Assembly (NCBI RefSeq): GCF_014651015.1
Contig: NZ_BMWB01000001.1
Location: forward strand, 656,137 to 720,136
Source: Streptomyces xantholiticus
GTDB taxonomy: Bacteria; Actinomycetota; Actinomycetes; Streptomycetales; Streptomycetaceae
DNA length: 64,000 bases
Direction: 5' to 3'
The notes under the pieces were generated by a model. It saw only the letters and a program-made list of their open reading frames with translations. It was not told the origin of the DNA and did no database searches. Below are positions 51,540-60,274 of the stretch, piece by piece. The translations under genes were made by a program, and so were the position numbers. Numbering within the stretch: position 1 is the first letter of the stretch; each line of letters starts with the position of its first letter.

Positions 51540-51860
51540 TCGTCGAGTTCGCGCCTACGAGGCGCGCACCACCCGCGACGTCGTCATCCACACGACCGCG
51601 AGCCGGTAGAACACCTGTACCGGCAACTGGACCGGGATGTACAGCAGGGCGCTGGGTCGGCCCACTGGGTCGTCAGCAACCCCACCGCCACCAACGGCTT
51701 CCCCACCTGGACCTTCTGGCAGTACACCGCGACCGGCCGGGTCAGCGGCGTCTTTGGGGACGTGGACCGCAACAAGTTCAACGGCACCACGACCCGGCTG
51801 CCGGCTCTCGCCGACAACATCGCCTCAGACACCGGGGCACAGCACTACGGCGCCGGGTGA
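51540..51860 (+). pseudogene. GH25 lysozyme remnant (C-terminal part)
   Basis: In one frame, WVVSNPTATNGFPTWTFWQY and DVDRNKFNGTTTRLPALAD to the stop at 51858 match the end of GH25 (Chalaropsis-type) lysozymes. Before 51650 the family sequence continues in other frames (TRDVVIHTTASR, NTCTGNWTGMYSRALG), so frameshifts have broken the gene, and the catalytic N-terminal half is gone. Confidence 0.6.
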
Positions 51861-51911
51861 CGCCGTCCTCCGACGGCTTCACCCGGCGCCTGTGCCCTCG
51901 GTCCGGCCGCC

Positions 51912-53324
51912 TCAGTGCGCGGCGGCCGGTTCGGCGACCGCGGCCCCGGCCCCCTCCGGCGACGGCTCCTCCTGCGCACCGTCCTTGCGGCCCAGGTGGT
52001 TGAAGGCGAGGTTCAGCAGGATCGCCACGATGCAGCCGGTCGAGATGCCCGAGTCGAGGACGACGAGCAGATCCTCCGGCAAGGCGTGGTAGAACTGCGG
52101 CGCGGCGATCGGGATCAGGCCGATACCGACGGCCGCGGCGACGATCAGCGCGTTCTCGCCCTTCTCCAGCGCCGCCGTGGCCAGCGTCTGGATGCCGCTC
52201 GCCGCGACCGAGCCGAACAGGACGATGCCGGCGCCGCCGAGGACCGGCAGCGGTACGAGCGCGATCACGGACGCGGCGACGGGACAGAGGCCGAGCAGGA
52301 TCAGGATGCCGCCGCCCGCGGCGACGACGAACCGGCTGCGCACCTTGGTCATCGCCACCAGGCCGATGTTCTGGGCGAACGCGCTGCACATGAAGCCGTT
52401 GAACAGCGGGCTGACGGCGCTGCCGAGGGTGTCGGCGCTCAGGCCGCCCTCGATGGTCCGCTCGTCCGCCGGGCGGTCGACGATCCGGCCGAGCGCGAGC
52501 ATGTCGGCGGTGGACTCGGTCATACAGACCAGCATCACGATGCACATCGAGATGATCGCGGCCACTTCGAACTGCGGTGCGCCGAAGTGGAACGGCGTCG
52601 GGAAACCCACGATCCCGGCGTCCGTGATCGCGTCGAGGTCGGTCATGCCCAACGGGACGGCGACGACCGTGCCGACGACCAGGCCGAGCAGGACGGCGAT
52701 CTGCTGGAGGAAACCGCGCAGCAGTCTCCGCAGCCCCAGCACGATCACGAACGTCAGGGCCGCCATGCCGATGTTCTTCATGGACCCGTAGTCGTCGGCG
52801 GTCGGGTTGCCGCCCTGCGACCAGTTGAAGGCGACCGGCAGCAGGGACACACCGATGAGGGTGATAACCGTGCCGGTGACGACGGGCGGGAAGAAGCGGA
52901 CCAGTTTGGAGAAGTAAGGAGTGAGCAGGAAGCCCAGCACACTGGCGACGATGATCGCGCCGAAGATGACGGCGATGCCGTCGTAGCCGCGGTCCCTGCC
53001 GATGGCGACCATCGGGGTCACACCGGCGAAGGAGACGCCGTTGACGAACGGCAGCCGGGCGCCGACGCGCCAGAAGCCGAGTGTCTGGAGCAGGGTGGCT
53101 ATACCGGCGGTGAACAGGCTCGCGCCCATCAGGAACGCGGTGTCCTTGGCGCTGAGGCCCACGGCGGGCCCCACGATCATGGGCGGGGCCACCACTCCCG
53201 CGTACATGGCGGCCACATGCTGCAGGCCACTGGTGAACATCTTGGAGGGCGGGAGGGTCTCGTCGACCGGGTGCTTGCGGTCGATCTCTTCAGGTGCATC
53301 GGGGGTCGGGGATTGCGCGGCCAC
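51912..53324 (-). CDS. NCS2-family purine/urate permease
   Basis: A 470-residue proton-coupled nucleobase transporter with about 14 membrane segments. TM1 holds the conserved QHVAAMYAGVVAPPMI, and the NAT signature QNIGLVAMTKV lies in the second half. The pattern is that of xanthine/urate permeases. GTG 53324 is chosen because GGAGGC lies just upstream; ATG 53363 is an alternative. Its place after the amidohydrolase-urate oxidase block supports uptake of urate or xanthine, though a strong hairpin separates it from the upstream genes. Confidence 0.9.
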   Translation of the reverse strand: MAAQSPTPDAPEEIDRKHPVDETLPPSKMFTSGLQHVAAMYAGVVAPPMIVGPAVGLSAKDTAFLMGASLFTAGIATLLQTLGFWRVGARLPFVNGVSFAGVTPMVAIGRDRGYDGIAVIFGAIIVASVLGFLLTPYFSKLVRFFPPVVTGTVITLIGVSLLPVAFNWSQGGNPTADDYGSMKNIGMAALTFVIVLGLRRLLRGFLQQIAVLLGLVVGTVVAVPLGMTDLDAITDAGIVGFPTPFHFGAPQFEVAAIISMCIVMLVCMTESTADMLALGRIVDRPADERTIEGGLSADTLGSAVSPLFNGFMCSAFAQNIGLVAMTKVRSRFVVAAGGGILILLGLCPVAASVIALVPLPVLGGAGIVLFGSVAASGIQTLATAALEKGENALIVAAAVGIGLIPIAAPQFYHALPEDLLVVLDSGISTGCIVAILLNLAFNHLGRKDGAQEEPSPEGAGAAVAEPAAAH

Positions 53325-53514
53325 GGCGGTGCCTCCGGTCGGGTTACACGTCGTCGGCGACATGTGGTGTCAAGGAGGTGGTGCGGGTGGTGCAGGTTGC
53401 ACATACCGGGTCGCCCGAACCGGTGGTGCGGGTGGTGCCGTGTGCCGGGGTGGGCACGGGTCACCACCACCGGGAAGCGCGTACGTGCTCCGCACGCGCC
53501 TCCCGGCGACGGCT

Positions 53515-53541
53515 GCCGTGGACCCCGCTCGGGTCCACGGC
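53515..53541 (-). terminator. 11-bp hairpin between deaminase and permease genes
   Basis: GCCGTGGACCC and its complement enclose CGCTC, 42 bases after the deaminase stop. It is a strong terminator candidate for the upstream purine-catabolic genes. A 17-base direct repeat (GGTGGTGCGGGTGGTGC at 53377 and 53422) lies in the same spacer, nearer the permease start. Confidence 0.6.
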
Positions 53542-53582
53542 CGCCGGCCGAGGGCCGTCCCCCTCGACCGGACTACCTTCGG

Positions 53583-54983
53583 TCAGCCCTGTGCGGCGAT
53601 CCGCGCCAGGCGCTGTGCCTCGTCCCGCGTGGAGCGGGCGATGGCGTCCTCGTCCACCGTGGTGAGGTGGCCGGCCTCGACGACCGGCTTGCCGTCGACG
53701 AGGGAGAGTGAGACCGGGGCCGCCGCGCCGAAGACGAGGGCGACCACCGGGTCGGCGATGGAGGAGTGGGCGAGCGTGTCCAGCTTCCACAGCACCAGGT
53801 CGGCGAGTTTGCCGGGCTCGAGGGATCCGATCTGGCCGGCGCGGCCGAGGACCTGCGCGCCGCCGTAGGTGCCGAGCCGCAGCGCCTGACGGGCGTTCAG
53901 CGCCGCCTCGCGGTGCGCGCCGAGCCGGTTGATCAGCAGCGCGTTGCGCAGCTCCGTGTGCAGCTCACCGGACTCGTTGGACGCGGTGCCGTCGACGCCG
54001 AGGCCCACCGGCACGCCTGCCTTCAGCATGTCGGGCACGCGGGCGATACCGGCGGCCAGACGCGCGTTGGACGAGGGGCAGTGCGCGACGCCGGTGCCGG
54101 TACGGGCGAAGGCGGCGATGTCGGAGTCGTTCATGTGGACGCAGTGCGCCATCCACACGTCGGAGCCGAGCCAGCCCGTCGACTCGAAGTAGTCGGTCGG
54201 GCCCATGCCGAAGAGTTCCTTGCAGAACTCCTCCTCCTCGACGGTCTCCGAGCCGTGCGTGTGCAGCCGCACGCCCTTGCGGCGGGCCAGCTCCGCGCCC
54301 TGCCGCATCAGTTCGGTGGAGACGGAGAACGGCGAGCACGGTGCGACGGCGACCTGGGTCATCGCGTCGAAGGAGGCGTCGTGGTGCTGGTCGATCGTCT
54401 CCTCGGTGGCGGCCAGCGCCCCTTCGAGGGACTCGACCGCGAAGTCCGGCGGCAGACCGCCGTCCGACGTGCCGCGGTCCATCGAGCCGCGGGCGAGGGT
54501 GAACCGTACGCCCGTCTCGCGTGCGGCGCCGATGACGGCGCCGGACAGGTCACCGGAGCCCCGCGGGTAGACGTAGTGGTGGTCCATGGCGGTGGTGACA
54601 CCGCCGCGGGCCATCATCGCGAGCGAGCCCTGCGCCGCGGCGCGGACCATCGGCTCGTCGATGCGCGCCCAGGTCGGGTAGAGGGCCACCAGCCAGTTGA
54701 AGAGGTTGTGGTCGGTCGCGAGCCCCCTGGTGATCCACTGGTAGAAGTGGTGGTGGGTGTTGACCAGGCCCGGCGTGACGAGGTGGCCGGTCCCGTCGAT
54801 GCGGCGTACGACACCCCCCAGGCCCTCGGGGGCCCGGCCGGCTCCGACGGACTCGATCCTGTTGCCGGCGACGACGACATGTCCGCAGGCGTACTCCGAG
54901 TCGTCGGCGTCGACGGTGGCGATCGCGCAGTTCTCGATGACGATGCGCTCGAGAGCGCCGTCGTGGGCTGCCGAAGGTGCCAT
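53583..54983 (-). CDS. 8-oxoguanine deaminase-like amidohydrolase
   Basis: A 466-residue metal-dependent hydrolase (COG0402). The metal motif is TPGLVNTHHHFYQW near residue 75, with VRLHTHGSET and MAHCVHMNDSDIAAFA further on, and the terminal metal ligand in GVDGTASNESGEL. Sequence and context suit 8-oxoguanine or guanine deaminase, which feeds oxidised guanine into the urate pathway. GAAGGAAG precedes ATG 54983. It lies downstream of urate oxidase in the same orientation. Confidence 0.88.
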   Translation of the reverse strand: MAPSAAHDGALERIVIENCAIATVDADDSEYACGHVVVAGNRIESVGAGRAPEGLGGVVRRIDGTGHLVTPGLVNTHHHFYQWITRGLATDHNLFNWLVALYPTWARIDEPMVRAAAQGSLAMMARGGVTTAMDHHYVYPRGSGDLSGAVIGAARETGVRFTLARGSMDRGTSDGGLPPDFAVESLEGALAATEETIDQHHDASFDAMTQVAVAPCSPFSVSTELMRQGAELARRKGVRLHTHGSETVEEEEFCKELFGMGPTDYFESTGWLGSDVWMAHCVHMNDSDIAAFARTGTGVAHCPSSNARLAAGIARVPDMLKAGVPVGLGVDGTASNESGELHTELRNALLINRLGAHREAALNARQALRLGTYGGAQVLGRAGQIGSLEPGKLADLVLWKLDTLAHSSIADPVVALVFGAAAPVSLSLVDGKPVVEAGHLTTVDEDAIARSTRDEAQRLARIAAQG

Positions 54984-55028
54984 GGTGCTTCCTTCTTCTG
55001 TGATCGGCGAGGTGGGCACGGCAGGACC

Positions 55029-55355
55029 CTAGGAGGATTTGAGTGCCGCAGCCGTGCGGCTGCGGGTGCCGAGATGGTGGAAGAACAGGGTGAGCGGCAG
55101 GGCCACTTGCTTGAGGAAGCCGCGGCCGAAGCGCTGGAGGAGCGGGATGACGGCGCGGGTGGTACCGGTCGACGCCAAGTGCTTGATGGCCCGGAAGTCG
55201 GCCGCGGTGGCGTCGCCGCCCTGCGCCCGGGCGACCGGCACGGCCATCGGCGGGACGCCGGTGAGGGCGGGGACGACGCCGCTGACCAGTGCGACGAGCG
55301 GTACTGAGCCAGGGCCCGGTGGTCCGTCCGCCGGCTCTGTTGCAGGCTGTGCCAT
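55029..55355 (-). CDS. Small hypothetical protein in the urate block
   Basis: A 108-residue protein, MAQPATEPADGPPGPGSVPL and a weakly hydrophobic ALVSGVVPALTGVPPMAVP stretch, then FRAIKHLASTGTTRAVIPLL and a basic C-terminal section. I do not recognise the family. It lies between urate oxidase and the deaminase, all in one direction with short gaps, and is probably part of the operon. A membrane-association role is possible but unsupported. Confidence 0.6.
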   Translation of the reverse strand: MAQPATEPADGPPGPGSVPLVALVSGVVPALTGVPPMAVPVARAQGGDATAADFRAIKHLASTGTTRAVIPLLQRFGRGFLKQVALPLTLFFHHLGTRSRTAAALKSS

Positions 55356-55422
55356 GGTTCTTCCCTCCGGTCCGGCCGGCCCCCGCCGGGCTGCGGGCGG
55401 GCGGGGGCAGGTCGGTCCCGCG

Positions 55423-56346
55423 TCAGAGGTTGGTCATGTCGACCGGGATCTTCGGCTCGACGCCGTCCCGCAGGACGGTGGCCTCGATCAGGCCGTACGG
55501 GCGGTCCGCCGCGAAGTAGACCTCGTTGTCGTTCTTGAGGCCGAACGGCTCGAGGTCCACCAGGAAGTGGTGCTTGTTCGGCAGTGAGAAGCGGATCTCG
55601 TCGATCTCGCTGCGGCTGTTGATGATGCGCGAACCCATCTGGTAGAGCGTCTGCTGCAGGGAGAGAGAGTAGGTCTCCGCGAAGGCCTGGAGCATGTGCT
55701 TCTTCGCCTGCTCGTAGGACTTGTCCCAGTTCGGCATGCGGTCCTCGTCCGAGGTCCAGTTGTAGCGCCACTGCGCGGCGACCTGGGTGGCCAGGATCCG
55801 GTCGTACGCCTCTTGGAGAGTGGTGTACTTGTCCTTGACGTAGCCCCAGAACTCGGAGTTGGTCGAGTTCATCACGGTCAGGTCCTTGAGGCCGGAGACG
55901 ACCTCCCACTGTTCACCGTCGAAGGTGATCTGGGTGGTGCGGACCTCCTGGCCCTTGCGGACGAAGGAGTGCTTCACCTCGTCGGCGCCGATGAACTTCG
56001 AGTTGCCGTCGGAGGTCTCGATCCGCTCCCAGGCGTACTCCTCGATCCGGATGCGTGCCCGGTGGATCGGCTCCTGGCTGGTGACGAAGTGGCGGGCGAG
56101 GTGGATGCCGAACTGCTCGGCGGACTCGATGCCGTACTCCTTGGCGAACGCGTACACCGTGTTCTTGGTGGTGTCGGTCGGCAGGACGTTGGCGTTGGAG
56201 CCGGAGTAGTGCACGTCGTCCATGTCGCCGGAGAGGGCGACGGAGACGTTCAGGTCCTTGATGTGGTGGGTGTCGCCGTCCCGCGTGATCTTGACGACTC
56301 GGTTCTCTGCTTTGCCGTACTGGTTCTGGCCGAGAATCGTGGGCAT
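55423..56346 (-). CDS. pucL: Urate oxidase (factor-independent urate hydroxylase)
   Basis: A 307-residue cofactor-free uricase that converts urate and O2 to 5-hydroxyisourate. The catalytic Lys lies in QNQYGKAENRVV, the catalytic Thr in LPTDTTKNTVYAFAK, and the His of the triad in LPNKHHFLVDLEPFG. It is a tandem T-fold protein of normal length. It lies just five bases after the uraH gene, in the same operon. ATG 56346. Confidence 0.96.
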   Translation of the reverse strand: MPTILGQNQYGKAENRVVKITRDGDTHHIKDLNVSVALSGDMDDVHYSGSNANVLPTDTTKNTVYAFAKEYGIESAEQFGIHLARHFVTSQEPIHRARIRIEEYAWERIETSDGNSKFIGADEVKHSFVRKGQEVRTTQITFDGEQWEVVSGLKDLTVMNSTNSEFWGYVKDKYTTLQEAYDRILATQVAAQWRYNWTSDEDRMPNWDKSYEQAKKHMLQAFAETYSLSLQQTLYQMGSRIINSRSEIDEIRFSLPNKHHFLVDLEPFGLKNDNEVYFAADRPYGLIEATVLRDGVEPKIPVDMTNL

Positions 56347-56351
56347 GTCTG

Positions 56352-56765
56352 CTAGCTCCCTCGGTAAACGGAGTAGCCGAACGGGTTGAGCAGCAGCGGT
56401 ACGTGGTAGTGCTCGCCCGGCACGACGGCGAAGGTGATCGCCACCTCGGGGAAGAACACACCGCTCGCACCGCTGTCCCGATTCGCGGGGGCGTCCTGCT
56501 GCGCATCGGCTTGCTTCTTCGCACTGTGCTTGTCCAAGAAATACGCCTCGGTCTCGTAGTCGAGACGTACGTGCGTCGTCCCTTCCGGCAGCGCCGGCAG
56601 GTCCTTGCAGCGCCCGTCCGCGTCGGTGGCGGAGCCGCCGAGCGCCTCCCACTGCGCCTTGTGGCCGCTGCGGGCCGACAGCGAGATGGCGACGCCCTCC
56701 GCGGGGCGGCCGACGCTGGTGTCCAGGATGTGCGTGGACACCGAGGCGGTGGTTTCCGTGCTCAT
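56352..56765 (-). CDS. uraH: 5-hydroxyisourate hydrolase (transthyretin-like)
   Basis: A 137-residue enzyme that hydrolyses the product of urate oxidase to OHCU. The N-terminal motif is STHILDTSVGRPAEGV and the diagnostic C-terminal tetrapeptide is YRGS. A charged, Gln/Ala-rich insert of about 20 residues (around 80-100) is longer than in many homologues. The ATG overlaps the stop of uraD (ATGA), giving translational coupling. Confidence 0.95.
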   Translation of the reverse strand: MSTETTASVSTHILDTSVGRPAEGVAISLSARSGHKAQWEALGGSATDADGRCKDLPALPEGTTHVRLDYETEAYFLDKHSAKKQADAQQDAPANRDSGASGVFFPEVAITFAVVPGEHYHVPLLLNPFGYSVYRGS

Positions 56766-57277
56766 GTGCTTTCTTCCTGCTCTACGAGACGGGTCAGACG
56801 GATGCGGTTGATCTTGCCCAGTTCGGTGCGGACGATCTCCCGCTCCTGTTCGGGCGAGTTGTCGATCCGCTCGCGGACGGCGTCCCGCATCTGCTCACCG
56901 GTGCGGCCGGTGGCGCAGATCAGGAAGACATGGCCGAATCTGTCCTGGTAGGCGAGGTTCAGCTCGAGCATTTCGGCCTTGAGCGCCTCGGAGGCGCCGG
57001 CCATCCCGCTCTGTTCGCGAGATGAGGTCGGGTCTCCTGGCTTCGGCCGGCCGATCGGCGGGTGACCTGCCATCGCCTCGGCCAGATCCTCTGCGGTCAG
57101 TTCCGCCATGGCGGCGTCACTGGCCTGGAAAAGGGCGTCGGTGTCGGCGTACGGTCGCCGGGCGAGCAGTTTGCTCCCCCACGCCGAACTGGCGCACACC
57201 TCGTGCAGTGCGGCCAGGGCCGCACTGTCCTCGGAGGCGTTGAACCGGGCGAGGCCCGGGTTCGGAAGTGAAGTCAC
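56762..57277 (-). CDS. uraD: OHCU decarboxylase
   Basis: A 171-residue enzyme that decarboxylates 2-oxo-4-hydroxy-4-carboxy-5-ureidoimidazoline to (S)-allantoin. The active-site His is in the conserved HPPIGRP, preceded by LHEVCASSAWGSKLLARRPY, and EMLELNLAYQDRFGHVFLIC is the family core. GTG 57277 is preferred because GGAGG sits six bases upstream; an ATG at 57301 would add eight residues. First gene of the urate operon. Confidence 0.94.
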   Translation of the reverse strand: MTSLPNPGLARFNASEDSAALAALHEVCASSAWGSKLLARRPYADTDALFQASDAAMAELTAEDLAEAMAGHPPIGRPKPGDPTSSREQSGMAGASEALKAEMLELNLAYQDRFGHVFLICATGRTGEQMRDAVRERIDNSPEQEREIVRTELGKINRIRLTRLVEQEEST

Positions 57278-57353
57278 GGGAGCCTCCGTGGCTTGTTTCA
57301 TCGCGGTGCGTCGGACGGGCTGCGGATAGCTAACGCCCTTCGGCAACGTGACG

Positions 57354-57368
57354 TCAACACTTTGTTGA
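57354..57368. promoter_or_regulatory. Palindrome in the urate operon promoter
   Basis: TCAACA and TGTTGA flank CTT, about 77 bases upstream of the uraD start, in an AT-richer stretch. It is a candidate operator for the purine-responsive regulator of this operon. The regulator itself is not encoded in the window. Confidence 0.55.
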
Positions 57369-57552
57369 AAACTTGGGGTGCCCAATACCGCCCCCGATCG
57401 TCGCGGGGCACCGCCTTCGGGTGGCATTGCGCCGCCCCACCAGGGCCTTTGCGCCATTTACAGCATCTCGCCGCCGTCCAGCACCCGATGTCTGAAGCAT
57501 CCCCAGCGACCGAGCGCACAACGGCGCCCGCCCCGGCGTCGGTCCGGGGCTT

Positions 57553-57572
57553 GCCCCGCCGCACGGCGGGGC
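57553..57572 (-). terminator. Hairpin downstream of the sigma factor gene
   Basis: GCCCCGCCG and CGGCGGGGC flank a two-base loop, about 64 bases after the sigma factor stop. A terminator is likely. The remaining bases of the 57278-57635 gap held no recognisable gene. Confidence 0.5.
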
Positions 57573-57635
57573 CGCACATCAGGAGGGGCGGAGTGGGGAA
57601 ACGGCCCGCCGCGACGCCCCGCGCCGTGCCGGGCG

Positions 57636-58724
57636 CTACGGCTGTGCGGGAGACAGGGGCAGCGAGGGCGCGGGCGGGGCCGTCGGCCCGTCCGGCAGCA
57701 GCACCGAGGGATCGGCGGGCGCGGACGCCGACGGCGCGGCCGGCAGATCCGGCGTGCCCACCGACGTCGACGGCAGCGGTGGCAGGGACGGGGCCAGCCC
57801 CTCGACGCCGGAGACGCTCGGCACGGGCAGGCCCTTGACCGAAGGCGTGGACAGCGGCAGCGCCGGCAGCGGGACGTCGGGCAGTTTTGGCAACGGCAGG
57901 CCACGGTCGCCGGCCGGGCGGGTCGAGCCCGAGGACCGGCCCGGTGCCGGAGTGGGAGAGGGGGCGCCGGCGTCCGGTGAGGCAGCCGTGCTGCCCCGGG
58001 CCGGGGCGTGGGACTCGCTCGCGTCCGTCACGGCGGGCCCGGGACGCGGCCCGGGGGCGTCGTCGTGGACGTACGGCAGGACGAAGCCCGCCACCGCCAG
58101 CGTCGCCGCCGTCGACGCGAGAGCGACCGCCTGCGCATTGCCGCCGCCCCCGCCGCCCGGCCTGGCGCCGCGGCCGCACAGCCACAGCACCAGTCCCAGG
58201 GTCGCCGCCAGCGAGTTGCGCAGGGTGCGACGGGCGCGCGCGAGCAGGGACTCCACGGTGCGGTAGCTCAGGCCCATCTTGGTGGCGACCTGGCCCACGT
58301 CCAGGTCCTCCGACTTGAGCCACAGGGCCTCCGCCTGGCGGGCGGGCAGTTCGGAGCTGCGCCTGGCGAGCCATCGGGCCTCCGCCTGGTCGCAGACCGC
58401 CTCCTCGACGGGTACCGGGCCCGGCGGGTGCAGCCGCGGGCTGCTGCGCACCTGTGTCTCCCGGTTGACCTGGCGGTAGCGGTCCACGCAGAGCCGCATC
58501 GTCACCGTCGTCAGCCACGCGCCCAGCCGCTCGTCGTCGAGGTGCGGGTGCTCCGCGGCCCGCAGCATCGCCTCGTGCACGGCGTCCTCGGCGTCCTCGG
58601 GGCTCATCGACCGTCGGCGGGCGACCTTCAGCAGGTCCTCGCGGTGGCTCCAGGCGCGCTGCCAGCGCGCCTGGGACTCCCTGCCCGTCCCGTCGGGCTG
58701 GGCAGGCTGCATCTCCGTAGCCAT
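57636..58724 (-). CDS. ECF sigma factor with membrane segment and Pro/Ser-rich tail
   Basis: A 362-residue protein. Residues 20-85 are sigma region 2 (SMSPEDAEDAVHEAMLRAAE, RLGAWLTTVTMRLCVDRYRQ) and 115-170 are region 4 (LPARQAEALWLKSEDLDVGQ, MGLSYRTVESLLARARRTLR). Hydrophobic stretches follow at 171-183 and 198-218 (ALASTAATLAVAGFVLPYV), then 140 residues of Pro/Ser/Ala repeats. The layout resembles membrane-anchored ECF sigma factors of actinobacteria that lack a separate anti-sigma partner; release by proteolysis is the obvious but unproven model. It lies downstream of a lytic transglycosylase gene, suggesting a cell-envelope response. Confidence 0.88.
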   Translation of the reverse strand: MATEMQPAQPDGTGRESQARWQRAWSHREDLLKVARRRSMSPEDAEDAVHEAMLRAAEHPHLDDERLGAWLTTVTMRLCVDRYRQVNRETQVRSSPRLHPPGPVPVEEAVCDQAEARWLARRSSELPARQAEALWLKSEDLDVGQVATKMGLSYRTVESLLARARRTLRNSLAATLGLVLWLCGRGARPGGGGGGNAQAVALASTAATLAVAGFVLPYVHDDAPGPRPGPAVTDASESHAPARGSTAASPDAGAPSPTPAPGRSSGSTRPAGDRGLPLPKLPDVPLPALPLSTPSVKGLPVPSVSGVEGLAPSLPPLPSTSVGTPDLPAAPSASAPADPSVLLPDGPTAPPAPSLPLSPAQP

Positions 58725-58781
58725 GAGGGGCCCCTTCGCTCACACCCGCCGGTCGACGTCCTTGCCCGGCGGGTGGCGACA

Positions 58782-59849
58782 TTACCGCCCGGTATCCGGA
58801 ATTGTGGAGGGGGCTGCCCTCATCGAGTCCGTTCCGTTGCTGGTCATTCCCCCGGCGCCGGGCAGCACGGTGTCGCCGGGCAGCTCCAGGTCCGGGTGGG
58901 GCAGCGGCAGGAGGGGTTCCGCCGGTTCCGGGTCACCGGCCGGTGCGCTCTTGCCGGGGGAGGGCGAGGGCGAGGCGGAGGGGCGGGTTGTGCCGGCCGT
59001 CGCGGTGGGCGACGGCGATGCCGGACGGGTCGGTCGCGGCTCCGCCGCACGCGTGCGCTCCGGTGCGGGAACGGTGTCCGCCCGGGCGCCGCCGGCGTCG
59101 GGGACGAGGCGGTGCCCCGCGAGGTAGTAGGTGTACCAGGCCAGCGCCGTCCGCAGGTAGGCGGTGGAATGGTTGTACGAGAGGACCGAGCGCTCCAGAT
59201 CACCCGGGTCGGACAGGTTCCGGCCGCCCGCGCACAGATAGCGTCCGGCGGCGAGCGCCGCGTCGAAGACGTTCTGCGGGTCGGCCCGCCCGTCGCCGTT
59301 GCCGTCGGCGCCCCAGTCCGCCCAGGTGGTGGGGATGAACTGCATCGGCCCGACCGCCCGGTCGTAGACCGTGTCCCCGTCGTACAACCCGCCGTCGCTG
59401 TCCCGTATGAGCGCGAAGCCGTCGCCGTCCAGCTGCGGGCCGAGGATCGGCGTCACAGTGGTGCCGTCGGCGGTGACCCGGCCACCGCGCGCCTGCCCGG
59501 ACTCGACCTGGCCGATCGCCGCGAGGAGCTGCCAGCGCAGAGCACAGCCGGGCGCGCTGAGGGCGAGTTCCGTCTCCGCGGCCCGGTACGCGGCGAACAC
59601 CGTGGCGGGGAGTGCCCCCGCCGTCGGCGCGGCGGAGTCCGCGGCGACCGGACCCTCGACGGGATCCGGCGTCCGCAGCGGTGGCAGTTCCGTGCGGTAT
59701 GTGCCGTCGCCGGCGGTGTCCGGCGCCGACGACGGACGCTGCTGGCCGGCCGCGACGGCGGCCCCCGGCCCCTGCGAAGCGGTGAGTGCCGCCATGGCCG
59801 CGGTGACGAGCGCCGTTGCCTTGACGCCTCTGCGTGTGCGTCCTGTCAT
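58782..59849 (-). CDS. Secreted lytic murein transglycosylase
   Basis: A 355-residue exported enzyme that cleaves peptidoglycan glycan strands. The signal peptide covers about residues 1-34 (TALVTAAMAALTASQGPGAA). The catalytic Glu116 is in AAIGQVESGQARGG, followed by the family motif DRAVGPMQFIPTTWADWGAD and GRYLCAGGRNLSDPGDLERS. The C-terminal 100 residues are Pro/Ser/Thr rich, like the tail of the sigma factor just downstream. Co-oriented with that sigma factor gene, 57 bases apart. Confidence 0.92.
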   Translation of the reverse strand: MTGRTRRGVKATALVTAAMAALTASQGPGAAVAAGQQRPSSAPDTAGDGTYRTELPPLRTPDPVEGPVAADSAAPTAGALPATVFAAYRAAETELALSAPGCALRWQLLAAIGQVESGQARGGRVTADGTTVTPILGPQLDGDGFALIRDSDGGLYDGDTVYDRAVGPMQFIPTTWADWGADGNGDGRADPQNVFDAALAAGRYLCAGGRNLSDPGDLERSVLSYNHSTAYLRTALAWYTYYLAGHRLVPDAGGARADTVPAPERTRAAEPRPTRPASPSPTATAGTTRPSASPSPSPGKSAPAGDPEPAEPLLPLPHPDLELPGDTVLPGAGGMTSNGTDSMRAAPSTIPDTGR

Positions 59850-60022
59850 GATGCAGACCCCTCCCTGTGCCGCCGGGCCGGAACACGGGCCGGCGCGGCT
59901 CGTCTCCTTTGCTCTACGCGGGAGCGCGGCGGGTCCGTCGCGTCATGACATGCGATTCCGCGGCGGGCAGGTGGACACGGGGTACGGGACAGGTGCCCGC
60001 GCGCCGCGGCTAACGTGGAGGC

Positions 60023-60274
60023 ATGGTGCGACTGAGAGTGGAGTTCACGACGGAGCCGTTCGATCTGGACGAGCCGCCGCCGCACGCCCTGGCGGTACGT
60101 GAGGTCGTGCAGGGGGCGGAGCTGGACGCGGTGGACGTCGGGCCGTTCGGCAACACGGCCGAGGGCGGCGCGGAGCAGGTTCTGGGCGCGGTGGACGCGC
60201 TGCTGCGCAAGGCGCTGGAGAACGGTGCCACTCGGGTCTCGTTGCAGGTCAACGTGGTGGAGGGTGAGGGATGA
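60023..60274 (+). CDS. Small hypothetical protein coupled to an HTH gene
   Basis: An 83-residue protein, MVRLRVEFTTEPFDLDEPPP, then LDAVDVGPFGNTAEGGAEQV and ALENGATRVSLQVNVVEGEG. The alternating strand-helix-strand pattern suggests a small ferredoxin-like fold. Its stop overlaps the ATG of the next gene (60271), so the two are translationally coupled. Function unknown; conserved appearance and codon use support a real gene. GGAGGC precedes the ATG. Confidence 0.8.
   Translation: MVRLRVEFTTEPFDLDEPPPHALAVREVVQGAELDAVDVGPFGNTAEGGAEQVLGAVDALLRKALENGATRVSLQVNVVEGEG

Noticed and set aside
51915..53711. Open frame of 598 codons on the plus strand
   Set aside because: Antisense to the NCS2 permease; translation dominated by His, Asp, Arg and Gly.
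53766..55307. Open frame of 513 codons on the plus strand
   Set aside because: Antisense to the amidohydrolase gene; no recognisable domain.
58008..59948. Open frame of 646 codons on the plus strand
   Set aside because: Shadow of the sigma factor and transglycosylase genes, with low-complexity translation.
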